Source of the DNA: CAYRAV01 sp964422365
Lineage (GTDB): Bacteria > Bacillota > Clostridia > Lachnospirales > Lachnospiraceae
Length of the DNA stretch: 12,255 bases
Assembly (NCBI GenBank): GCA_964422365.1
Contig: CAYRAV010000081.1
Coordinates: 1 to 12,255 of the forward strand
Reading direction: 5' to 3'
Under the pieces are notes generated by a model, which saw only the letters and a list, made by a program, of their open reading frames with translations, had not been told where the DNA came from and did no database searches. Shown one piece after another: positions 1 to 6,672 of this stretch. Each line of letters begins with the position of its first letter. Position 1 is the first letter of the stretch. The translations under genes were made by a program, and so were the position numbers.

Positions 1-180
1 TGCTTGAAGTGCATCTGCCATTTCCCCCTGGCTCTCATCCATAACCAGCTTATTCATCATAATACTATCAATCCGATTACAAATATCCTTCAATTTTTCT
101 CTACATTCTTCCACTCCACTGTAATTAACACGAATCATATCTTTTCCAATTATACTGCTATTTACTGTTATATTACTCAT
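1..180 (-). CDS. Small helical T7SS-associated protein, partial (C-terminus beyond window)
   Basis: Sixty codons are open from an ATG at 178-180 to the left edge with no stop, so the gene is cut. The start is well supported: AGGAGG followed by TGAGGAA sits directly upstream. The visible protein starts MSNITVNSSIIGKDMIRVNY, then continues as a charged amphipathic helix (roughly residues 20-60) with no signal peptide or membrane segment. It has the look of the WXG100-like or LXG-partner helical proteins found in Firmicutes type VII loci, but no WxG is visible and I cannot assign a family. It is the last visible gene of the leftward operon, about 190 bp after the 92-aa gene, with a dispersed repeat filling that gap. 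It could also be the N-terminus of a longer LXG-like substrate. That it is a real gene is fairly sure; the role is inference from context. Confidence 0.7.
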   Translation of the reverse strand, partial: MSNITVNSSIIGKDMIRVNYSGVEECREKLKDICNRIDSIMMNKLVMDESQGEMADALQA

Positions 181-195
181 TTCCTCACCTCCTGG

Positions 196-363
196 TCTAT
201 AATGTGTTTGAAGATTAAGTTTTGGATAAGTTGGCACAGAATATTTTTTCGAGAATACTGCTTCAAAAATGCAAGCATAATGGTGGCTGCATTAAGGCTT
301 AGAACGTAGTGTTCTTGGGAAAATAGACAATCCAAGATGTGTCAGTTATTTTCCTATAAATCC
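196..363 (-). repeat. Dispersed intergenic repeat, most complete copy (copy A)
   Basis: This stretch fills the gap between the 92-aa gene and the partial gene. One end carries the motif GTGTTTGAA (204-212). The other end (320-363) matches 1162-1205 at 38 of 44 positions. The middle (about 237-268) matches 2025-2055 with about six substitutions and one gap. The right end contains an inverted repeat, GGAAAATA at 318-325 with TATTTTCC at 347-354, and an inner GACA/TGTC pair, so it can fold as RNA. No open frame of note lies in it. It looks like a small non-autonomous mobile element or REP-like unit. The boundaries are approximate. Confidence 0.65.
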
Positions 364-366
364 TCA

Positions 367-645
367 CTAATATAAATATTTGTCTTTTTCGTCAATCTCA
401 CTGATATAGTTTTCTATTTCTGCCATGGTACTTTTTGTCAATTCATCCATTTGAATAATAATATCTGATAATACATATGTCTTGTCTGTAAGCGCTCTGC
501 TAATCAGTTCTTCCTGATACCCTTTTTCTATCAACCCTTCTATGACATTCATAAATTCGTTGTTCAAATCTACGATTTCTTCCACTGTAGAAGAAATCAT
601 TCTTCCAGCACGAATCATTTCCTGATCCACAATAATCAAACTCAT
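367..645 (-). CDS. 92-aa helical protein, probable T7SS accessory/partner
   Basis: A small, acidic, almost wholly alpha-helical protein with no signal peptide, membrane span or cysteine. Two long helices seem to be separated around residues 40-47 (IEKGYQEE), giving the helical-hairpin size and shape of the WXG100/ESAT-6 superfamily, but the WxG turn is absent. A YxxxD string (YVLSD) occurs near residue 57, mid-protein rather than at the C-terminus where the export signal normally lies. AAAGGA lies about 10-12 bases upstream of the ATG, an acceptable ribosome binding site. The gene is 85 bp downstream of the 130-aa gene and co-directional with the EssC operon. I do not recognise a specific family. 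Context suggests a partner or chaperone of a type VII substrate, as for the Lap-type proteins encoded beside LXG toxins; that role is inference. Confidence 0.75.
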   Translation of the reverse strand: MSLIIVDQEMIRAGRMISSTVEEIVDLNNEFMNVIEGLIEKGYQEELISRALTDKTYVLSDIIIQMDELTKSTMAEIENYISEIDEKDKYLY

Positions 646-730
646 TCTCTATCAATCCTTTCCTATATTTTTATGTAATTACAAACCTGCTCCCTTGCCT
701 CCTTTGTTCTATGTCACTGTCACTTGTCTT

Positions 731-1123
731 TTATATACTTTCTTCATCCTGCATCTGCTCCATTCTTAATTGTATATTATATAGTTCCTGCTCTTTTTGT
801 GAAATCTCGTGCTCAATTTTTATGATTGCATATTCTATATTAGTATCAATATTGCTGTATGCCTCCAAAAGCCTGCTTCCATTTACTCCTCCATAACATT
901 CTGCTGCTTTCTCTGCCAATCTTTCTGCAAATGTGGATACATTTTTTAATTCAAAAAATTTATCTGCAACACTATATTTTTTTTGCAATTGCATTTCTAC
1001 TTCTTCTATTGCATTGCCATTTTCCTTTTGAAATTCTATCAGCCCCTCTTTCTCTTCTTTTAAATTATAAATTTGCTTTTCGAGATTCTTTTCTATCAGC
1101 TCTAAGCTTTCCATTGAATACAT
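731..1123 (-). CDS. 130-aa coiled-coil protein, YwqH-like (DUF5082-like)
   Basis: The ATG at 1121-1123 is chosen over an in-frame start 18 codons upstream because AAGGAGG sits 5 bases before it. The longer version would add a hydrophobic stretch unlikely to be real. The product has two charged coiled-coil segments (about residues 5-47 and 95-127) flanking a central stretch (about 55-90) with NGSRLLEAYSNID. Two long helices around a short middle are typical of YwqH-like (DUF5082) proteins, which are encoded upstream of LXG toxins in Bacillus and relatives and are thought to help deliver them to the type VII machinery. The family call is by pattern only. It lies between the PASTA gene and the 92-aa gene, all co-directional. 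No transmembrane segment is present, so it is probably cytoplasmic until, or unless, it is co-exported. Confidence 0.72.
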   Translation of the reverse strand: MYSMESLELIEKNLEKQIYNLKEEKEGLIEFQKENGNAIEEVEMQLQKKYSVADKFFELKNVSTFAERLAEKAAECYGGVNGSRLLEAYSNIDTNIEYAIIKIEHEISQKEQELYNIQLRMEQMQDEESI

Positions 1124-1149
1124 TGGCTCCTCCTTTATATCTATGACTA

Positions 1150-1220
1150 AGGAGCTGCAGAAAAATAAACAAACCAAGATATGTCAGCTATTTTCCTACA
1201 GATCCTAAAGTGTGTTTGAG
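1150..1220 (-). repeat. Dispersed intergenic repeat, partial copy (copy B)
   Basis: Positions 1162-1205 match copy A (320-363) at 38 of 44 bases, in the same orientation. The end motif GTGTGTTTGAG (1210-1220) follows directly, so the middle seen in copy A is missing here. It sits between the PASTA gene stop and the ribosome binding site of the 130-aa gene, and so lies in the transcribed leader of the latter. Its 17 bases at 1189-1205 recur exactly at 10456-10472. Confidence 0.65.
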
Positions 1221-1272
1221 AATTTCCATAATACAGCAAAACTCATTAACAAAAATTAGAATGTTCTCCCTT

Positions 1273-1959
1273 TTACTCTTCTATAATTTCCCAATCCACA
1301 TCATCTTCTTTTTTATCGGGTTTCTTGGTTGTAACAGCATTTTGGGTTACAACCGGCTTTTCTGTCACAATTGATTTTTGTGGTGCTGTTGGTTTTGTAT
1401 TTTCCCATTTTTTCTGTTTGTAAGATGGACTAGCATTATTTTCAGGTTTCTTTCCCTTGCTGACAATTAAAACAACTTCCATTTTTTCTTTTACACGATC
1501 TCCTGCCTTAATACTTTGTGTCATTACCTTTCCCTTTGTTATACTGCCATATTCTTTTGTTATCTTTACCACCAGTCCCAGCTCTTTCAATTTGTTTTTT
1601 GCCTTCTGCTGCTTCATTCCCTTTACATCAGGCATATATAATGGCGGCTCTTCCGGTTTTTCTGTAACCTGCATCAATTCTGTTTCTGCTGGCATTTCTG
1701 TCGTTTCTGCAGCTTGCTTCTCCTTTTTCTTGAACACATTGTTCTGCTGGCATATGATAGACATCCCAAAAACAATACTGACAGATACAAGCACTACAGC
1801 AATTACAATAACAAGAATGATATACCTTCTATTCTTTTCCTGCTTCTCTCCAAAATCAGGTATAAACTGTTTTTTTGGCTGCATAGGCGGCTGTTTTATC
1901 TTTTCCTCCTGTTTCTCATCTTCATCGTACATAATATACACACCATATTGTTCAGACAC
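1273..1959 (-). CDS. Single-pass membrane protein with one extracellular PASTA domain
   Basis: The reading frame has three parts. A charged cytoplasmic N-terminus of about 45 residues is followed by one hydrophobic span (about residues 46-69, after the basic KNRR). Then comes an extracellular part: a Glu/Thr/Pro-rich linker, one PASTA domain (about 107-169, opening PDVKGM and closing VVLIVSKGK), and a Lys/Thr/Pro tail with repeats such as TEKPVVTQ and ending in an acidic DWEIIEE. PASTA domains bind uncrosslinked peptidoglycan or muropeptides and are usually found on PrkC-type kinases or penicillin-binding proteins. Here there is no kinase domain. The gene follows essC, so it may anchor or position the secretion machine at the wall, perhaps standing in for a missing EssB-type subunit; that is inference. 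The start is uncertain: GTG at 1957-1959 gives 228 aa, ATG at 1930-1932 gives 219, and neither has a strong ribosome binding site. Confidence 0.8.
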   Translation of the reverse strand: MSEQYGVYIMYDEDEKQEEKIKQPPMQPKKQFIPDFGEKQEKNRRYIILVIVIAVVLVSVSIVFGMSIICQQNNVFKKKEKQAAETTEMPAETELMQVTEKPEEPPLYMPDVKGMKQQKAKNKLKELGLVVKITKEYGSITKGKVMTQSIKAGDRVKEKMEVVLIVSKGKKPENNASPSYKQKKWENTKPTAPQKSIVTEKPVVTQNAVTTKKPDKKEDDVDWEIIEE

Positions 1960-2020
1960 ACGATTTTATATTTTTCCACAAACAATTGTTAGGAATTATT
2001 AAGAACTAACTTTTAAATAG

Positions 2021-2140
2021 TGCGCAGAATTTTTCTTCGAGAGTGCCGCTCAAAACCCAACACATAGCGGGCTATGCAGCTGATCTTTAAGTGATGCTAT
2101 CGAAAAAAGACAAGTAATATTAAAAGCTATTTCTTAACTG
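2021..2140 (-). repeat. Diverged copy of the dispersed intergenic repeat (copy C)
   Basis: Positions 2025-2055 resemble 237-268 in copy A, both beginning CAGAAT and sharing a TTCGAGA block. Further right, AAAGACAA and GCTATTT recall the terminal part of copies A and B. Between them is a perfect dyad, CATAGC at 2063-2068 and GCTATG at 2071-2076, separated by GG. It occupies the gap between essC and the PASTA gene, in the same orientation as copies A and B. Divergence is high and the ends are approximate. Confidence 0.45.
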
Positions 2141-2201
2141 TTCCTTGTGATGTGCCCAAGCAAACTCCTTTCCTTATTTTCATTTCCACATACAGTTCTC
2201 C

Positions 2202-2274
2202 CTAGAGTGTGTCTGCAAATAGCACACAAAGCGGGGTGTGCAGATTGGGCAATGAATTTTCAGACACACTCTAG
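2202..2274. repeat. 73-bp MITE-like element with CTAGAGTGTGTCTG ends
   Basis: The two ends are perfect 14-bp inverted repeats (CTAGAGTGTGTCTG at 2202-2215 and its complement at 2261-2274), extended to 18 of 19 positions by a following AAAT block. Inside are two smaller dyads: GCACAC/GTGTGC (2222-2227 and 2236-2241) and ATTG/CAAT (2244-2253). The whole can fold as a stem with two branches. Part of it is related to 10239-10299. It encodes nothing and lies between essC and the PASTA gene. Confidence 0.75.
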
Positions 2275-2426
2275 ATATAGCCTCCAGCTAAAAGAATATT
2301 TTTAATAACAATTCAGCCATGCAGAAGCAATGATGCAATACAAGCATAACAGCTTATTCACTAGAAATATTTTTTAATAAATGTGCTTTGTGCTGAAAAA
2401 ATCAGGTATGAATGTATACTGGACTG
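2275..2426. other. AT-rich spacer downstream of essC
   Basis: No gene, promoter or terminator of quality is visible between the 73-bp element and the essC stop codon. Together with the two repeats, the gap from essC to the PASTA gene is 467 bp, long for an operon. It is therefore unclear whether the downstream genes share the essC transcript. Confidence 0.5.
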
Positions 2427-5400
2427 TTATGACTTTTCTATGGTTGTTACCAGTTTTATTTTTTCTAGTGTTCCTTCATGTACAAAATATACATCTTCCC
2501 TATCAATCGGCTTCTTAAATTTCTTTGCTTCTACAAGTGAAATATCTGTTACTTTAATATTGTTGACATCTTCAAATATAAAGAACTGCGTTCCTTCTTT
2601 CATTTTCTTATAAACTTCCGGTGCACTATATGGAATAGTACTATTTGCTATACCAGTCCAAATAAAACAGATTTTCATGCTGATATATTTCGTGATAATA
2701 TCTTTGTATTTACTTATGGCTTCTTTTTCTTCGCTCAAATACTCTGCTATTTCCGGATTTCCAATTATAACTACTTTCAATTTTTCTCCTTGTAAAGCCT
2801 CCTGATTCATTCTGCATTTTTCATAGCGCTCTTTCATTTCCTTTTCCAAAGCTGTAATAACATCATTTATACTGCTAATCCCTTCAATACGTTCCTTTAC
2901 AATACTTAATTCTTCTAGTATTTTATAACTTCCAGCTGGTTCATCAAAAATTATGATTTCTGCATCTGCCTTCCCTTTTTCTAATTCTATGCAAATATTT
3001 TTCACAAAATTTCTCTGAATAATTTCATTTCCACCTACTAATGGCAGCACACCCATTTTATCCAGGTGCAGATAAAATGGCATTACTGTTGCATAATTAA
3101 GCCCGCATGGTATTTTATAAGGTATTCTCTCTATTTGGAACTGCTCCTCCAAATCACTCATGGTTATCATCTTGGGTATAATTGGAATTCTCACTGCCCT
3201 TCCTTCTGCTGCCATATTTTTTATATCCACATATTGGCACATTGCATGAATACGATCAATTTCACGTTCTCCTGAAAACGGAATGAAAATCTGACTCTCC
3301 AATACCCGCCGCTCCTTTTCAATAAAACATCTTCCCTGTATACGTGAAAGGCTCTGTTTTCCCTGCTCAAACAGGGTGCTGTATTCCGCAGCATCATTGC
3401 AAAAAAACGCAATTCGTTCTGCAAAATTTGAAAGATATTTATACCCTATTCCGGCTGTTTGCGGATTGGCTACAATAATACTAATTCCCACCGCAAGCCC
3501 CTCCCTGCTTAACCGTATCAAGGAATCATCATCATTGAAATACAATTCTTTTAGGGCAGTCAGATTATCCACTATTAAAATAAGATATGGCAAATCTGTA
3601 TATCCAGCTTCTCTATATGCAGTAAAAGAACCAACACCTGCTGCCAACATTCTTTCCCTTCGTTCGTCTAACATCTGAAAAAGTAACTTAAATAAATTTT
3701 TTAATTTTTCATCTTCATTTGAACATACAACTCCCCCGCAATGTCGTATGCCCTCAAAATTTTTTAAAATCATGGATGCAAAATCAATCACATAAAAATT
3801 GACCTCCTGTGGTGTATATCTCTCTGTAATACTCCTTACAATGGTTAATAAAAGATTGGTTTTTCCTGTCTGTGCAGATCCAATAATCATGGTATTTTTC
3901 TCACTAACATTTAAATATACCACTGTTTGTTTTTGCCGCTCCGGATCATCTGCAATGCCAATTTCTATTATAATACCCTGCTTCGTTTCAGATGATATAT
4001 CTGTCCTTCTATCAGGAAATTCAATCCTCTCTTTTAATTCCGGCAGACAAATGGCTTCTGAACATTCGATTCTATTCTTTTTCACATATTCTGCTATGTA
4101 ATCGATTGCTTTTTCTAATTGTGTATGAACTTCCTGCATTTCTTTTTTCTGTTTCTGTTCAAACACAATTTTTCTTTTACCTGACAATGCAACTTCACTA
4201 ATACAAATATCTGCCTGTTCGTTCTCTTTGTTTCCACCCACAATTTCCCCGCTGAATGCTGACTGAAATAACTCAAATATCTCATTATTCCCAACTTGTA
4301 AATAACACCTTCCAGGCTCTCTTATTTCCGCTGCCAATGGTGATTTTAATACTTCATTGCTGTCATTTTTATTCTGTACTTTCAAACACATCTTAAATCT
4401 GGAATTGCTCCAAATCTGTTCATTTACCTGACCCGATGGTTTTTGTGTTGCCAATATTAAATGAATACCAAGACTTCTCCCAATACGTGCTGCACTAATT
4501 AATTCCTTCATAAACTCCGGCTGCTGTGCTTTTAACTCTGCAAATTCATCCACAATTATAATCAAATGTGGAAGTACCCTCATTTCTTTCTGCTGCAATC
4601 TTTCCCTTATATAAGAATCAATATGGTTCACTCCTGCTTCTGCAAAAATTTCCTGCCTTTTTTTCAGTTCTGCCTGAATCGATTTTAAAGAACGTTCCAT
4701 TGATTTTTCATCAATATTTGTAATACTTCCAACCAAATGCGGAAGGTTAGAAAACTGGTTTGCCATACCTCCTCCCTTGAAATCTATCATAACAAATGCT
4801 GCTTCATTGGGTGGATAGTTTAATGCCATAGAAATCACATATGTCTGCAGTAATTCACTCTTTCCTGCACCTGTGGTACCTGCTGCTAATCCATGTGGAC
4901 CATGGATTTTCTCATGGATATCCAAAAAGATTACTTTATCCTTGCTGCCCAGACCAATTGGTGCAGCCATCGTTTCATAAATTTTAGATTCACTCCATTT
5001 TTTCTCCAAACTAACTTCCTCAATACGATTGATATGATACATTTCATATAATGAAACTTTTTTGGTCATAGTGTTTTCCAAACTAACTTCCTGTGCATGT
5101 ATTGGTGCTAGAATTTCTGTTACTTCCTTCATAACAGTGCTGCTGATTATTTCATAATAAAATATTGTATAATCCTCTCTATTTCTGCTGTTTATTAAAA
5201 TTCCCTTTCCTTCTTCTGCTTCCATATTGATAATTTTACTGCATCCTTGCGGCAGTTCTTCTTTCCGTCTTTCAAAAAAGATAAAACCTGCCCCCAATTC
5301 TGCCGCTCTAGAAATATATTTGGAAACCGGATGTTGTTTGATACCACATTCATCATAAATAAAAATAATATCCCAAGGCAGTGTTGTTTTCTCCATTTCC

Positions 5401-6584
5401 TTTTCTGATAAACGTTTATATAAATATTCAAAAATGATATTTCTGCTTTCACTATCACAGCCGATATTCCTTATATTTAATGTTGTATTTTGCAAATGCG
5501 GCAATAACCGTATATCTTCTAATAATGATGCATTTTCATCTGCAGTAATAATATATATATTTACATCTGTTGAAAAATGTCTTGTACAAATATCTAACAA
5601 AATCCTATTAAAAACAGCAAGCTGCTGCCTATCATTTCCGACTATTCCAATTGCATTACATTCACACATAGGAAAAGTAATTGGAATATTTTCTATCTTT
5701 TTGTATGCCTCCTGCATTTTACCAGGAATCGCCTCAATCGCATCATCTAACTCTAATTTTTCCGGCATTTTACAGCTAATTCTTCTTTTAGAAGGCAGTT
5801 CCCCTATACCAAGACAAATATGTAAAAAATCTGAATCATTTGGACTTCTTTCAAATAAATTTGATGAAAATTTTTTTACCATATCATATTCTTTTGCTGC
5901 CGAATAATAAATCTGCTCCAGCCCTTCTCTTTCTTTATCTCTTGCTCTTTCAATTTCCTGCTGCTTCTGTTCAATATATCTACGGTAAGTTTCTTCTCTT
6001 TCTTTTAATTTCTTTTTATATTTTCTTTTGTTTCCAAAATATCCTATACATGAAGTAATCACTCCCAAACACATACTGCACACTGAAAAAATAATATATG
6101 CCCCGCCATTTCCCATTACTCCTCTAAGTACTATAATAAGCACTAACATTCCCAATGCAGGAATAAGTGATACTAATAAACTGGCTGTATTCTTTTGCGG
6201 TTTCGCTGTCGGATTCAAAATCTGAATCTCTTCTTCTGAAATTACTGTTTTTATTCTTGTATTTCTAATAAATTCAGGGTAGCTCCCATTTACTGCAAAA
6301 ATCGGTTCTTTATTCTGCTTTATATCATGTTTTCCATTTGATGGCTTTAAAAGGACACCACTTCTCAAACCGAATTCTGATAGTTTGCGATTTCCTTTTA
6401 AAAACACAGATGGCCTTTGACAATAAAAGCCGCTTATATCATCTGCTTCTTCATCCCTTTTTAAAAAATAGACATCCTTTACTATTTCTACTAATTGGTT
6501 TGCTGTTATGTCCAATGGTATCTCAATATCTACATACGTTCCTTTATGATCTAGTTCCAAAATAGCAATGATTTTTTCACTCAT
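2427..6584 (-). CDS. essC: EssC-type T7SS ATPase (FtsK/SpoIIIE family) with N-terminal ubiquitin-like domain
   Basis: This is the 1385-aa motor of type VIIb secretion, a membrane-anchored FtsK/SpoIIIE ATPase that recognises and drives WXG100-type substrates across the membrane. Residues 1-82 look like a ubiquitin-fold YukD/EsaB-like domain (beta-grasp pattern, ending LRSGVLLKPSNG), where the usual EssC carries FHA domains. Two membrane spans follow (about 136-155 and 162-184), then a coiled coil (185-225) and a degenerate D0 ATPase-like region (about 305-480). D1 is intact, with Walker A GTTGAGKS (569-576), a DFKGGGMAN motif at 601-609 and Walker B LIIIVDE (674-680). D2 has Walker A GSAQTGKT (902-909) but its Walker B ends VDN, lacking the catalytic Glu. 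D3 is degenerate: GGNEIIQRN replaces the P-loop near 1184, although IIFDE remains at 1211-1215. The start is fixed by an in-frame TGA two codons upstream. AGAAAGG about 13 bases before the ATG is a distant ribosome binding site, so translation may be weak. Confidence 0.95.
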   Translation of the reverse strand: MSEKIIAILELDHKGTYVDIEIPLDITANQLVEIVKDVYFLKRDEEADDISGFYCQRPSVFLKGNRKLSEFGLRSGVLLKPSNGKHDIKQNKEPIFAVNGSYPEFIRNTRIKTVISEEEIQILNPTAKPQKNTASLLVSLIPALGMLVLIIVLRGVMGNGGAYIIFSVCSMCLGVITSCIGYFGNKRKYKKKLKEREETYRRYIEQKQQEIERARDKEREGLEQIYYSAAKEYDMVKKFSSNLFERSPNDSDFLHICLGIGELPSKRRISCKMPEKLELDDAIEAIPGKMQEAYKKIENIPITFPMCECNAIGIVGNDRQQLAVFNRILLDICTRHFSTDVNIYIITADENASLLEDIRLLPHLQNTTLNIRNIGCDSESRNIIFEYLYKRLSEKEMEKTTLPWDIIFIYDECGIKQHPVSKYISRAAELGAGFIFFERRKEELPQGCSKIINMEAEEGKGILINSRNREDYTIFYYEIISSTVMKEVTEILAPIHAQEVSLENTMTKKVSLYEMYHINRIEEVSLEKKWSESKIYETMAAPIGLGSKDKVIFLDIHEKIHGPHGLAAGTTGAGKSELLQTYVISMALNYPPNEAAFVMIDFKGGGMANQFSNLPHLVGSITNIDEKSMERSLKSIQAELKKRQEIFAEAGVNHIDSYIRERLQQKEMRVLPHLIIIVDEFAELKAQQPEFMKELISAARIGRSLGIHLILATQKPSGQVNEQIWSNSRFKMCLKVQNKNDSNEVLKSPLAAEIREPGRCYLQVGNNEIFELFQSAFSGEIVGGNKENEQADICISEVALSGKRKIVFEQKQKKEMQEVHTQLEKAIDYIAEYVKKNRIECSEAICLPELKERIEFPDRRTDISSETKQGIIIEIGIADDPERQKQTVVYLNVSEKNTMIIGSAQTGKTNLLLTIVRSITERYTPQEVNFYVIDFASMILKNFEGIRHCGGVVCSNEDEKLKNLFKLLFQMLDERRERMLAAGVGSFTAYREAGYTDLPYLILIVDNLTALKELYFNDDDSLIRLSREGLAVGISIIVANPQTAGIGYKYLSNFAERIAFFCNDAAEYSTLFEQGKQSLSRIQGRCFIEKERRVLESQIFIPFSGEREIDRIHAMCQYVDIKNMAAEGRAVRIPIIPKMITMSDLEEQFQIERIPYKIPCGLNYATVMPFYLHLDKMGVLPLVGGNEIIQRNFVKNICIELEKGKADAEIIIFDEPAGSYKILEELSIVKERIEGISSINDVITALEKEMKERYEKCRMNQEALQGEKLKVVIIGNPEIAEYLSEEKEAISKYKDIITKYISMKICFIWTGIANSTIPYSAPEVYKKMKEGTQFFIFEDVNNIKVTDISLVEAKKFKKPIDREDVYFVHEGTLEKIKLVTTIEKS

Positions 6585-6603
6585 CCTTCACATCAAACCT
6601 TTC

Positions 6604-6621
6604 TCTAAAACGTGTTTGAAA
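6604..6621. repeat. Short repeat-end motif upstream of essC
   Basis: CTCTAAAACGTGTTTGAA matches the end motif of the repeats at 196-212 and 1207-1220, and more loosely 2202-2215. It sits immediately before the essC ribosome binding site on the minus strand. It may be the remnant of a lost repeat copy. Confidence 0.4.
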
Positions 6622-6630
6622 TATCAATCA

Positions 6631-6670
6631 AAAATGCCCAACCACATTTTCTTTTGTGATTAGGCATTTT
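6631..6670 (-). terminator. Intrinsic terminator/attenuator between the surface-protein gene and essC
   Basis: A 16-bp stem with an 8-base loop begins two bases past the stop codon of the surface-protein gene. AAAATGCC and GGCATTTT form the outer arms and CACA/TGTG the inner. In minus-strand RNA the two imperfect positions are U-G wobbles, so the stem is continuous. In plus-strand RNA the same positions are C-A mismatches. On the minus strand the 3' arm runs into GCATTTTTGATT, a short U tract. It should stop much of the transcription coming from the WXG100 promoter before essC. Confidence 0.8.
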
Positions 6671-6672
6671 TA

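Noticed and set aside
1124..1177. Longer start for the 130-aa coiled-coil gene, adding 18 residues
   Set aside because: The extra segment covers the AAGGAGG ribosome binding site and part of the repeat; the downstream ATG fits better.
196..2274. CRISPR array made of the repeated blocks
   Set aside because: Copies are hundreds of bases apart, diverged, and lack regular spacers or cas genes.
3799..6565. Plus-strand open frames opposite essC
   Set aside because: They lack ribosome binding sites and known motifs, and are the antisense shadow of a gene with clear ATPase motifs.
6585..6630. Possible separate essC promoter (TTGATT, 17 bp, TTAGAG) after the terminator
   Set aside because: The -10 match is only 2 of 6 bases (3 of 6 with a 16-bp spacer), too weak to claim; read-through from the upstream promoter is the simpler view.
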